Part shown: positions 31,817 through 40,031 of the stretch, piece after piece | How the letters are laid out: each line of letters starts with the position of its first letter | Position numbering within the stretch: position 1 is the first letter of the stretch | Assembly: GCA_017621705.1 (NCBI GenBank) | Contig: JAGASR010000028.1 | Span: 62,001-126,000 of the forward strand | DNA: 64,000 bases | Origin: Clostridia bacterium | GTDB taxonomy: Bacteria; Bacillota; Clostridia; Oscillospirales; UBA644 | Direction: 5' to 3' | Made by a program: the position numbers and the translations under genes | The notes under the pieces: model-generated | What the model saw: the letters and a program-made list of their open reading frames with translations, nothing else | Told to the model about the DNA's origin: nothing | The model's database searches: none

Positions 31817-33565
31817 TTAAAGTTCAGGTGCCGCAGTGAAAGAAGCGGTAAGTCCGATAGAAGAATCTGTCTCGAAAATTATGATCTCATTTTCACCCTG
31901 CTTGAGCAGACATGCGGGAATATAGAAAGTTTTCTGCGGACCGACGGTTACCCAATATCTTGAAAGATTAAATCCGTTGACCCAGATCTGACCGCGAGCA
32001 AAATTATCAAGACGGAGATATGTATCGACAGGAGTTTCATCAATATTGAATTTTGAACGAAGGAACGTCGGACCGCTTACGTTATCGGAACATTCCTTGA
32101 ACGGAACGACTGAGATATCGTCGAGCTCTATACAGGAAACATCCCAACCGAAAAGTTCCTGGAAACCTGCAATAAGAACGGGGCAGTCAAGACCCTTTCT
32201 GTCATGAAGATGATGACCGAAATTTACTCTGCCGAGAGTATCGACAAAAATCTCAAGTGTGTTTTCCTTTTCGGGGAAAGATACTTTTACTGTTTTATTT
32301 TCGTCGTTACGGTATATTATAGCCTGACGTTCGCCGTTTATGAAAGTATGAGCTCTGTCGTGAGGAGCTTCGATGGTGAGGATCGTTTCTTTATAATACG
32401 GAACGGTTGTTTTGTAACAGATAAAGCCGTAATTCTGACCGTAACGTTCCATTGTGAGAGCAGATGCTGTATGGAATTTTTTTGCAACGGAATCCATACA
32501 ATCAAAAAGGTACGCCTGCTCTGTGAAAGTTATATCGTTATACGCTTTGGCGGGAGTTTTTGGAAATTCGGGAGCTTCGAAATCTCCGAAATATTTCTTT
32601 ATGATACGCTGGGTGATGCGGTATTTTTCGGTAATATTGCCTGCTTCGTCAAGAAGTGCATCATAGTCATAGCTCGAAACATCGGGTTCGTATTTTCCGC
32701 CATGGTTTGCACCTGCCATCCAGCCGAAAGATGTGCCGCCGTGGAACATGTAGATATTGATATTGCCGCCCATTTCAAAAAGACGGTCAAGGCATTTTTC
32801 ATAGTTTGCAAGATCGCGGACATGATGATCTTCGCCGAAATGGTCAAACCAGCCGTTCCAGAATTCACCGCACATAAGAGGCATATTCGGTTGGAATTCG
32901 GCAAGGCAGTTGAAGTCTTCATCGGGCCAACCGCCGAAGTTTGCAACTTTAAATACTTCGGGAAGAGTTCCGCCGTTGAGATGAGTAAAAGTTCCTCCGT
33001 CGGAAGTGAAGAGCTGAACATTGACACCGAGCTCGATCATGAGATCTTTAAGGTAACGGAGGTATTTTTTATCATTGCCGTAGCTGCCGTATTCATTTTC
33101 GATCTGGAACATGATTACGGGGCCGCCGTTTGTACACTGATATTTTGTAAGACGGGGAATAAGCTCTTTATAGTAATTTGTTACTTTTTCAAGATAGAGC
33201 GGACAGGAGCAACGAACATTGATATTTTTATCTGCAAGAAGCCATGCGGGAAGTCCGCCGAAATCCCATTCGGAGCATATATACGGACTGGGACGGAGGA
33301 TAACAAAAAGACCGAGACTGCCTGCAATTTCGATAAAGCGTTCGATATCGGCAATACCAGTAAAATCGAACTCTCCTTCTCTTTTTTCATGAATATTCCA
33401 AGCAATATATGTTTCAACGGTATTAAGACCGCAGGCTTTGAGTTTTCTTAATCTATCTTCCCAATATTCGGGTAGAGTACGGAAATAATGCATTGCACCG
33501 GAGAGGACAGGCATTTTATTATCGTCGTAATAAAAACCGTCATTTCTTACTTCAAATACAGACAT
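31817..33565 (-). CDS. Glycoside hydrolase family 35 beta-galactosidase
   Basis: 582 residues. GH35 starts with SGAMHYFRTLPEYWEDRLRK and LNTVETYIAWNIHE. The acid/base Glu is in FQIENEYGSYG and the nucleophile Glu in CGEFWNGWFDHFG, both intact. A C-terminal part with jelly-roll domains follows (ARGQIWVNGFNLSRYWV). No signal peptide, so it works inside the cell on imported beta-galactosides. GGAGG stands 10 bases before the ATG, with a sigma-A type promoter 50 bases above. It heads an operon of wall and translation genes. Confidence 0.94.
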   Translation of the reverse strand: MSVFEVRNDGFYYDDNKMPVLSGAMHYFRTLPEYWEDRLRKLKACGLNTVETYIAWNIHEKREGEFDFTGIADIERFIEIAGSLGLFVILRPSPYICSEWDFGGLPAWLLADKNINVRCSCPLYLEKVTNYYKELIPRLTKYQCTNGGPVIMFQIENEYGSYGNDKKYLRYLKDLMIELGVNVQLFTSDGGTFTHLNGGTLPEVFKVANFGGWPDEDFNCLAEFQPNMPLMCGEFWNGWFDHFGEDHHVRDLANYEKCLDRLFEMGGNINIYMFHGGTSFGWMAGANHGGKYEPDVSSYDYDALLDEAGNITEKYRITQRIIKKYFGDFEAPEFPKTPAKAYNDITFTEQAYLFDCMDSVAKKFHTASALTMERYGQNYGFICYKTTVPYYKETILTIEAPHDRAHTFINGERQAIIYRNDENKTVKVSFPEKENTLEIFVDTLGRVNFGHHLHDRKGLDCPVLIAGFQELFGWDVSCIELDDISVVPFKECSDNVSGPTFLRSKFNIDETPVDTYLRLDNFARGQIWVNGFNLSRYWVTVGPQKTFYIPACLLKQGENEIIIFETDSSIGLTASFTAAPEL

Positions 33566-33624
33566 GAGTCATACCTCCAACAAAAACAATATAATTAACA
33601 TGACCGCAAACTTTTTCAATTAAC

Positions 33625-33653
33625 ATTTTACCATACAGCAGGCATTTTGTCAA
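33625..33653 (-). promoter_or_regulatory. Promoter of the GH35-hemW unit
   Basis: Minus-strand TTGACA (33653-33648), 17-base spacer, TAAAAT (33630-33625). The gaps between the six genes downstream are 1-19 bases. Confidence 0.78.
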
Positions 33654-33742
33654 TAACATTCCTATTAAAAATCAAAGATCGAACAATAACTTTAAGTTCG
33701 ACAAATTATACGACAATACACATAAAATTCACAAAATTCCAC

Positions 33743-33771
33743 TTGACAAAATATGCTTGCGGTGCTATAAT
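33743..33771 (+). promoter_or_regulatory. Promoter of the feo operon
   Basis: Consensus TTGACA (33743-33748), 17-base spacer, TATAAT (33766-33771). Confidence 0.9.
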
Positions 33772-33780
33772 ATCATCGAA

Positions 33781-33794
33781 TTAGCCAAGGCTAA
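33781..33794. promoter_or_regulatory. Iron-box-like palindrome at the feo transcription start
   Basis: TTAGCC-AA-GGCTAA is a perfect dyad placed at about +3 to +16. The TTAG/CTAA arms resemble DtxR/IdeR-type iron operators, so an iron-loaded repressor could block the start. Confidence 0.6.
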
Positions 33795-33861
33795 CTTTTG
33801 TATTATCGTAGAAAGAAAACGATATATACTGAATATATTTTAACGAGGAGGACTGTTCAGG

Positions 33862-34086
33862 ATGAAAACGCTCAAAGATGTAAAGATCGGAAAGACTGCA
33901 AAAGTTGTTAAGCTCCGCGGTGAAGGCGCTCTTAAAAGACGCATCATGGATATGGGGATAACAAAAGGAGTAGAGATCTACGTCAGAAAAGTCGCACCGC
34001 TCGGAGACCCTATTGAAATAATGGTTCGCGGATACGAGCTTTCTCTCAGAAAAGAAGACGCGGAACTCATAGATGTTGAAGATTAA
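33862..34086 (+). CDS. feoA: Ferrous iron transport protein FeoA
   Basis: 74 residues, a small SH3-like protein. LKDVKIGKTAKVVKLRGEG, LKRRIMDMGITKGVEIYVRKVAPLGDPIEI and LRKEDAELI follow the FeoA pattern closely. FeoA helps FeoB import Fe2+. AGGAGG lies 11 bases before the ATG. It heads the feoA-feoB-Cys-rich operon behind the 90-base leader with an iron-box-like dyad. Confidence 0.96.
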   Translation: MKTLKDVKIGKTAKVVKLRGEGALKRRIMDMGITKGVEIYVRKVAPLGDPIEIMVRGYELSLRKEDAELIDVED

Positions 34087-34095
34087 ATAATACCG

Positions 34096-34107
34096 GGGCA
34101 TATGCCC
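34096..34107. promoter_or_regulatory. Palindrome between feoA and feoB
   Basis: GGGCATATGCCC is a perfect 12-base dyad followed by TATTTTT. It could form a weak attenuator between feoA and feoB; T run short. Confidence 0.4.
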
Positions 34108-34126
34108 TGTATTTTTAAGATTAAAA

Positions 34127-34142
34127 GTTAGCACGTACTAAC
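34127..34142. promoter_or_regulatory. Second iron-box-like dyad before feoB
   Basis: GTTAG-cACGTa-CTAAC, 40 bases before feoB. It carries the same TTAG/CTAA half-sites as the dyad at 33781, hinting at one regulator. Confidence 0.5.
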
Positions 34143-34181
34143 CAATCAAATATAAATAAAATATTCATCAGAGGTACAGAA

Positions 34182-36581
34182 ATGGATATAAAAATTGCTC
34201 TTGCAGGCAATCCAAACTGCGGCAAGACTACGCTGTTCAACGAACTTACGGGTTCCAACCAGTTTGTCGGTAACTGGCCCGGCGTTACCGTAGAAAAAAA
34301 AGAAGGTAAATTAAAAAAGCACGATGGCGTTATAATCACAGACCTTCCGGGCATATATTCGCTTTCGCCGTATACGCTTGAAGAAGTTGTTGCAAGAAAT
34401 TATCTTGTTGAAGAACGACCCGATGCGATCCTGAATATTGTCGACGGTTCGAATATCGAAAGAAACCTTTATCTTACAACTCAGCTTACGGAGCTCGGTA
34501 TTCCGGTTGTCGTTGCGATCAACATGATGGATATCGTCCGTAAAAACGGAGACAAGATAGATATTGAAGGTCTTTCAAAGGCAATCGGATGCAGAGTTCT
34601 TGAAGTATCTGCAATCAAAGGCGAAGGCGTTTATGAAGCGGTAGAAGCGGCCATAAGCGCTGTTACAAACACAAAAACAGTTCCGCAGCACGCTTTTTCG
34701 GGCGAAGTTGAACACGCTCTTGCTCATATCGAAGAAGCGGCAGTCCACGATATGCCTGCAGAACAGCAGAGATGGTATGCCGTTAAGATATTCGAGCGTG
34801 ACGAAAAAGTTCTTGAAAAACTGAAGCTTTCAAAAGAAAAACTTTCTCATATCGAAGAAGATATAAAGCACGTTGAAGAAGAATTTGACGATGATGCCGA
34901 AAGTATTATCACAAACGAAAGATATAACTACATAGCCGCTTTCCTTAAAAATTGCTACAAGAAAAAGAACGCAGGAAGGCTGAGTGTTTCGGATAAAATA
35001 GATAAAGTTGTAACAAACAGAATCCTTGCGATACCGATCTTTGCGGTGATAATGTTTCTTGTTTATTTTATTTCCGTAACAACCGTCGGTACATGGGTAA
35101 CCGACTTTACAAACGACGGACTTTTCGGCGACGGCTGGCATCTTTTCGGAATAGGAACCGAGGAATACGATCAGGCTATTACCGAATATGCGAATGAAAA
35201 CATCTGGACCGAAGAACTTACCACTACCCTATCCTCTGCTGTTGACGCAGGAGTGATCGGTGCGGAAGATATTCTCACAGCGGTTCAAGACGGAAACTTC
35301 GGTGCTTTTGATGAAGCATACGGATCTTTCGGCGAAAGTCTTACCGAAAAAGGTTACGATATTTCCGATATAGTTGATACTGCAATGGAAAACGCACCCG
35401 ATACTTCCGAATACGGTAAATGGGTTCCCGGTGTTCCCGTACTCGTTGAAGGACTTCTTGATGATATCGGATGTGCAGAATGGCTCAAAGGCCTTATTCT
35501 TGACGGTATAGTCGGCGGTGTAGGTGCGGTTCTCGGATTTGTACCGCAGATGATCGTTCTATTTATTCTTCTTGCATTCCTCGAAGCGTGCGGATATATG
35601 TCCCGTATAGCTTTCGTTCTTGACCGTATTTTCCGTAAATTCGGTCTTTCCGGCAAATCGTTTATTCCGATGCTTGTAGGTGTCGGTTGCGGTGTTCCGG
35701 GTGTTATGGCTTCGCGTACGATCGAAAGCGAACGTGACCGCCGTATGACTATTATGACAACGACTTTCATCCCCTGCGGCGCAAAACTGCCTATCGTTGC
35801 GCTTATTGCTTCCGCGCTTTTTGACGGAGCATGGTGGGTTGCTCCAAGTGCATATTTCCTTGGTATCGGTGCGATCATCACATCAGGTATCATGCTCAAG
35901 AAAACAAAACTTTTCGCCGGCGATCCTGCGCCTTTCGTAATGGAACTTCCCGCATATCATTGGCCTACGGCTAAAAATATGTTCCATTCCGTCTGGGAAA
36001 GAGGCTGGTCGTTCGTAAAAAAAGCAGGTACGATAATTCTTCTTTCTTCCATAATTATCTGGGCAGGTTCGGCATTCGGAATCGTTGACGGCAATCTTGC
36101 TTTTGATCCCGAAATGGACCTTTCAAATAGCTTCCTCGGCATTATCGGCAGTGCTATTTGCTGGATATTTGCTCCTCTTGGCTTCGGCACTATCAAGGCG
36201 GCAGTTGCAACTTTGATGGGTCTCGTTGCAAAAGAAGAGGTCGTTGCAGTATTCGGTGTTCTTGACTTCGAAGGTATGTCTGCGCTTGCAGGTTATTCGT
36301 TCCTCACATTCAACCTTCTTTGCGCACCTTGCTTTGCGGCTATGGGCGCTATCAGAAGAGAGATGAACAGCGGTAAATGGACTGCATTTGCGCTCTGTTA
36401 TCAGTGCGTTTTTGCTTATGCAATCTCCCTTATGATCTTCCAGTTCGGTTCTGCATTGAGCGGAAATATCAATATTATCGGAACAATCGCCGCAGTTATT
36501 GTCCTTGCTTTCATGCTCTTCATGCTTTTCAGACCGTATAAAGAAGCGACAAAGCTCACAAAAGACGTTAAAATAAAATAA
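34182..36581 (+). CDS. feoB: Ferrous iron transporter FeoB
   Basis: 799 residues. N-terminal GTPase: G1 GNPNCGKTTLFN, G3 DLPGIYSL, G4-type NMMD, then a helical GDI part. The membrane part has about nine helices, with the two gate motifs GCGVPGVMASRTI and, near the end, LLCAPCFAAMGAIRRE with Cys. An acidic insert of some 95 residues (about 313-405: DGWHLFGIGTEEYDQ to YGKWVPGVPV) lengthens the first outside loop. FeoB takes up Fe2+ under anoxic conditions. feoA and the Cys-rich gene flank it. Confidence 0.97.
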   Translation: MDIKIALAGNPNCGKTTLFNELTGSNQFVGNWPGVTVEKKEGKLKKHDGVIITDLPGIYSLSPYTLEEVVARNYLVEERPDAILNIVDGSNIERNLYLTTQLTELGIPVVVAINMMDIVRKNGDKIDIEGLSKAIGCRVLEVSAIKGEGVYEAVEAAISAVTNTKTVPQHAFSGEVEHALAHIEEAAVHDMPAEQQRWYAVKIFERDEKVLEKLKLSKEKLSHIEEDIKHVEEEFDDDAESIITNERYNYIAAFLKNCYKKKNAGRLSVSDKIDKVVTNRILAIPIFAVIMFLVYFISVTTVGTWVTDFTNDGLFGDGWHLFGIGTEEYDQAITEYANENIWTEELTTTLSSAVDAGVIGAEDILTAVQDGNFGAFDEAYGSFGESLTEKGYDISDIVDTAMENAPDTSEYGKWVPGVPVLVEGLLDDIGCAEWLKGLILDGIVGGVGAVLGFVPQMIVLFILLAFLEACGYMSRIAFVLDRIFRKFGLSGKSFIPMLVGVGCGVPGVMASRTIESERDRRMTIMTTTFIPCGAKLPIVALIASALFDGAWWVAPSAYFLGIGAIITSGIMLKKTKLFAGDPAPFVMELPAYHWPTAKNMFHSVWERGWSFVKKAGTIILLSSIIIWAGSAFGIVDGNLAFDPEMDLSNSFLGIIGSAICWIFAPLGFGTIKAAVATLMGLVAKEEVVAVFGVLDFEGMSALAGYSFLTFNLLCAPCFAAMGAIRREMNSGKWTAFALCYQCVFAYAISLMIFQFGSALSGNINIIGTIAAVIVLAFMLFMLFRPYKEATKLTKDVKIK

Positions 36582-36603
36582 TTTCAATTAAAGGAGGAAA
36601 AAT

Positions 36604-36780
36604 ATGCTCGATTGGCTTATTAATAATCTCGGAACGATAGCCGTTCTTGTTATCCTTGCAATTATTGTTACATTGATCGTTATAAAATTAATCAAAGATA
36701 AAAAACAGGGCAGATCCTCCTGCGGATGCGGTTGCCAAAACTGCAGCATGAGCGAACATTGCCATAAAAAGAATAATTAA
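36604..36780 (+). CDS. FeoB-associated Cys-rich membrane protein
   Basis: 58 residues. The ATG at 36604 follows AAAGGAGG by 6 bases. One membrane helix (residues 8-30) is followed by a basic stretch and a Cys/His tail, CGCGCQNCSMSEHCH. Small proteins of this design regularly follow feoB in Firmicutes and are thought to take the place of FeoC or hold metal at the inner face. It closes the operon before a strong terminator. Confidence 0.9.
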   Translation: MLDWLINNLGTIAVLVILAIIVTLIVIKLIKDKKQGRSSCGCGCQNCSMSEHCHKKNN

Positions 36781-36785
36781 TATTA

Positions 36786-36817
36786 AACAGTCGCCCGATA
36801 TAAGGCGACTGTTTTTT
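36786..36817 (+). terminator. Terminator after the feo operon
   Basis: AACAGTCGCC / GGCGACTGTT stem with an 8-base loop, followed by TTTT. Confidence 0.92.
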
Positions 36818-36823
36818 GCATAA

Positions 36824-36853
36824 AAAAGAACACCGATAAATCGGTGTTCTTTT
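36824..36853 (-). terminator. Terminator after the corrinoid protein gene
   Basis: AAAAGAACACCGAT / ATCGGTGTTCTTTT inverted arms, followed on the minus strand by T's. The gene ends at 36874. Confidence 0.85.
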
Positions 36854-36873
36854 AAGTTTTAAGTTAAATTCAA

Positions 36874-37506
36874 TTATTTAACAAAGCTTACAGCAACGTC
36901 AGCAGCGGTAGCAGCATCGGGAGTATAAGCGTCAGCGCCGATCTGTTTGCAGAAAGCGTCGGTAAGGGGTGCGCCGCCTACCATAATCTTAACCTGATCG
37001 CGGATACCTTCCGCAATAGCAACATCAACAACTTCTTTCATAGCGCTCATAGTGGTGGTGAGAAGAGCGGAGCAGCAGATGATCTGGCAACCTTCGTTTT
37101 TAGCGGTTGCAACGAAAGTTTCGGGAGCAACGTCAGTACCGAGGTCGATAACTTCAAAGCCTTTGCCTTCGAGCATCATTTTAACGAGGTTCTTACCGAT
37201 ATCGTGGAGGTCGCCTCTTACAGTACCGATACAAACTTTACCGATAGATTCAACGCCTGCAGCAGCGAGAAGGGGTTTGAGGATTTCAGTACCTTTGTTC
37301 ATAGCTCTTGCAGCAACGAGAACTTCGGGAACGTAGATTTCGTTTTTCTGGAATTTTTCACCTACAACGGACATACCTGCGAGAAGACCTTCTTCGAGAA
37401 CTTCTTTAGCGGAGATGCCTTCGTCGATAGCCTGCTGAACGAGACCGGTAACGATTTTAGCTTTACCTTTGATAAGATTTTCTTTGATTTCAACGAGAAT
37501 GCTCAT
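36874..37506 (-). CDS. Cobalamin-binding corrinoid protein, methyltransferase partner
   Basis: Start at 37506 (MSILVEIKENL) with AGGAG 10 bases upstream; the longer reading from 37545 lies on the -10 box. 210 residues. The N-terminal helical cap (about 5-85: LVQQAIDEGISAKEVLEEGLLAGM, NEIYVPEVLVAARAM) and the C-terminal B12 fold are complete. Base-off His ligand motif: GDLHDIGKN; then VIDLGTDVAPE and ALLTTTMSAM. Such proteins carry the methyl group between a substrate methyltransferase (MtaB/MtbB/MttB type) and a THF or CoM acceptor. None of these enzymes is nearby, so it is an orphan here. Confidence 0.93.
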   Translation of the reverse strand: MSILVEIKENLIKGKAKIVTGLVQQAIDEGISAKEVLEEGLLAGMSVVGEKFQKNEIYVPEVLVAARAMNKGTEILKPLLAAAGVESIGKVCIGTVRGDLHDIGKNLVKMMLEGKGFEVIDLGTDVAPETFVATAKNEGCQIICCSALLTTTMSAMKEVVDVAIAEGIRDQVKIMVGGAPLTDAFCKQIGADAYTPDAATAADVAVSFVK

Positions 37507-37544
37507 GATTGATTTCTCTCCTATTTTTAAGTTTTTGTGCTTCA

Positions 37545-37573
37545 ATTATACCCCATTGAGGTGGTTAAGTCAA
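37545..37573 (-). promoter_or_regulatory. Promoter of the corrinoid protein gene
   Basis: Minus-strand TTGACT (37573-37568), 17-base spacer, TATAAT (37550-37545). Confidence 0.88.
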
Positions 37574-37639
37574 GGAAATATTTTGTCATGCATTGAAATA
37601 TTTTGTTATTTTTATATTCAATGGCAAAATTTTTCAATT

Positions 37640-38896
37640 TTACTCAAGTCTCTGCCAGTCGGAACCATCGTGCTTTATTTTATATACGCTGTTTTTATCC
37701 TTGCGGTTTTTATAATATATCCAGTCAGCGGTGACATTTATATAAGAAGTCTCGTCACGATTAAGGATCTTTTTATCCGAACCGTCTTTATTGATACGAC
37801 AAAGGCAATGCTTATCGGAATAGTTACTGTAATAGATATGATCGCCGTAAACATTAAGATAATAGCAATTATCGGAACAGATCTTTTTACGGTCGCTACC
37901 ATCCGTATTCATGGAATAGATCGCATTTTTATCCGAAGCATTGCAGTAATAGAGTCTACCGTCGCTGTAATTGAGAAAAGATGAATCGTCGTCATTGAGC
38001 TGTTTTTTATTGCTTCCGTCGAGATTCATGGAAAAAATACGGTCTTTGTGACGGTAAGACTGATAATAGATAACATTATCGATTATATAGATCTCTCTTG
38101 CACCGTCGGCATCGATGCGTTTACGCTCCGTTCCGTCAAGAGTAAGTCTGTAAAGACCGTATCTGTCGCTTCGGCTTGAATAATAAACATAGTTATCGTA
38201 AATCGTTATATAACACGAAATATCGTTATTTAATGCTTTGCTTGCGGTCCCGTCTTTACGGATACGGTATATACGGCAGTTATCGCTCGCATTGCAGTAA
38301 TATATGTAATTTTCATATGCAAAGACAGAATAGCAGCTGTCGTAATTAAGACGTTTAAGGTTAGTTCCGTCTTTATTCATGCGGTAGAGATGACCTTTAT
38401 CGTTGGGGTTTGAAAAGAAGACTGTATTATCAAGCTGATAAAAAAGACCGTCGTTTACGGTATTTCCGTTCATATTAGTTATGGTCTCGGAAATATTGGC
38501 GAAATACTCTTCGATCTCGTTTTTAATATAAAGGAACCTCTCGCCTTCTTCGGTTAAAAAAGAACGTTTTTTATCGTCGCACAGTTTTTTAACGATAGCA
38601 TCACCGAGGAGCGGAGAAACGCTGTTGAATATTTCGGCAAGAAGTGCGTTAGGAACGGCATTGAGCTGCTCGGTGGAAAGCTTTTTTGCGAAAACGGCGA
38701 TCATATTATCGTTTATATGATTCTGAATTTTCATTCTCGCTTCATAAACGCGAAGATCATAAGCTCTTATATCGTCGGGTGAAACGCAAAGCGGGTCTGC
38801 AAGCGCGGTTATATCGTTACCGAAAAGCCAGCCGCATTTTTCGCAGAAAGCAACATTGACAACAAAATTTTTACCGCAAACAGGACACATCAGCAT
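37640..38896 (-). CDS. Zinc-ribbon protein with DUF5050-like beta-propeller
   Basis: 418 residues, no signal peptide and no membrane helix. The N-terminal zinc ribbon is CPVCGKN...CEKCGW (residues 4-22). A helical middle (about 40-150) follows. The last 270 residues are some seven repeats of about 42 residues with the pattern YYCNASDK..IYSMNTDGSDRKKI, typical for DUF5050/TolB-like propellers. The family is usually outside the cell; here the absent signal suggests the cytoplasm. GAGGG stands 9 bases before the ATG. Likely a protein-binding scaffold; function unknown. Confidence 0.82.
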   Translation of the reverse strand: MLMCPVCGKNFVVNVAFCEKCGWLFGNDITALADPLCVSPDDIRAYDLRVYEARMKIQNHINDNMIAVFAKKLSTEQLNAVPNALLAEIFNSVSPLLGDAIVKKLCDDKKRSFLTEEGERFLYIKNEIEEYFANISETITNMNGNTVNDGLFYQLDNTVFFSNPNDKGHLYRMNKDGTNLKRLNYDSCYSVFAYENYIYYCNASDNCRIYRIRKDGTASKALNNDISCYITIYDNYVYYSSRSDRYGLYRLTLDGTERKRIDADGAREIYIIDNVIYYQSYRHKDRIFSMNLDGSNKKQLNDDDSSFLNYSDGRLYYCNASDKNAIYSMNTDGSDRKKICSDNCYYLNVYGDHIYYSNYSDKHCLCRINKDGSDKKILNRDETSYINVTADWIYYKNRKDKNSVYKIKHDGSDWQRLE

Positions 38897-38982
38897 AAAA
38901 AAGCCCTCGTTATTCCAAATATAGGTGAGTAAATAATAACAGAAAAATGTGACGTAAGATGAAACTATTGTCTAATTTTATA

Positions 38983-39022
38983 AATGAACCGATGTGATTT
39001 ATATGGATCACATCGGTTCATT
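38983..39022 (-). terminator. Terminator after the tandem lipoproteins
   Basis: A 16-bp inverted repeat (AATGAACCGATGTGAT / ATCACATCGGTTCATT) with an 8-base loop, just behind the stop at 39030. Confidence 0.88.
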
Positions 39023-39029
39023 CGTATTT

Positions 39030-40019
39030 TCATCCTATAAGTTCCCAGTAAATATCTTCGACGGTTCCGCCGTGTGGGAATGTTGCCTTGATAATATAAG
39101 TTTTAAGTGCGTCGAAGTTTACGCCGAGTTCTTCGAGATCGGAAATAAAAAACGAAACCGAATCAAAATTTTCATCTTTCAGGTTATCGTATATGCCGCC
39201 TCCCGATATTGGATAATAGACATATTCAGCCTTAATATCAGCTAAAGCATTGGAAATATCTTCTGAATCTTCAGATAAAAACCATTCCGTAAATTCCTTG
39301 ACAGTCCCCTTTTTATAATGTTCGTAATGAAATTTTTTGTATGTTGATTTAAGATATTCATAAGCTTCTTCTGACATCAGAAAAGGAAGACGGTACGCCC
39401 CAGTGTAAAACAAACTGGTTTTCTGAAATACAACATACAGTTCGGTTGAATTTTCAAATTGACTGAAATAAACAGATGACTCAAATTGTTCGGTTAAAGG
39501 ATTATACCAATATGCATCAAGTAACCCGTGCTTTGAACTGTGATCGTCTATAACGGGGATATTATAATCTATCCATTCTGTCCATTCGGGATAGCATTTA
39601 ACTTCAAAATCACGAAGAATGTACGCGAAATTTTCGGGAGCCTTTTGAGTTATATATCTATCCTGTTTATCAAAGAAATCCTCACCGTATATTGAGATTA
39701 ATTTAGTCGGATAAAGTTGCGGAACATCGGACGGAACTTCAATTCTAAAAAGTTCATGCAAAAGAATGCCGTAATAATTACGCCCGGACATGGTTGAATT
39801 CAAACTTTTAATAATGTTTTTTATAGCCAAAGTATTATCTTTGCATGTAAGATATACCGGTTCGTCTCTATAGTCAAGAGGAGTTAAACCGTCAATCTCG
39901 GAAAGATATTCCGCGAGTTCATTGTAGGTGAAACCTTTCATCTTTTTGCTTTCTTCACCGCATGAAGTTAGCGAAAAACAAAGCGAAAAGATAATTAAGA
40001 ACAGAGATAATTTTTTCAC
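39030..40019 (-). CDS. Lipoprotein, tandem paralogue 2, unknown
   Basis: 329 residues, GTG start at 40019 behind GGAGG. Lipoprotein signal ends at TSC (Cys20). It shares KKMKGFTYNELAEYLSEIDGL at the start, HYKKGTVKEFTEWFLSE and LGVNFDALKTYIIKATFPHGG near the end with its upstream neighbour, so the two are tandem duplicates. Many Tyr, Asp and Glu residues; no enzyme motif found. The gap to the neighbour is 12 bases. Likely an outer membrane-surface protein of unknown role. Confidence 0.82.
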   Translation of the reverse strand: MKKLSLFLIIFSLCFSLTSCGEESKKMKGFTYNELAEYLSEIDGLTPLDYRDEPVYLTCKDNTLAIKNIIKSLNSTMSGRNYYGILLHELFRIEVPSDVPQLYPTKLISIYGEDFFDKQDRYITQKAPENFAYILRDFEVKCYPEWTEWIDYNIPVIDDHSSKHGLLDAYWYNPLTEQFESSVYFSQFENSTELYVVFQKTSLFYTGAYRLPFLMSEEAYEYLKSTYKKFHYEHYKKGTVKEFTEWFLSEDSEDISNALADIKAEYVYYPISGGGIYDNLKDENFDSVSFFISDLEELGVNFDALKTYIIKATFPHGGTVEDIYWELIG

Positions 40020-40031
40020 GATACTCGCCTC

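Noticed and set aside
32204-33451. 415-codon frame antisense to GH35
   Set aside because: It overlaps the intact GH35 gene with active-site residues; composition is that of a reverse-strand shadow.
38000-38450. Periodic repeats that could be taken for a CRISPR-like array
   Set aside because: The period is about 126 bases within a coding frame and matches propeller blades, not identical repeats with unique spacers.
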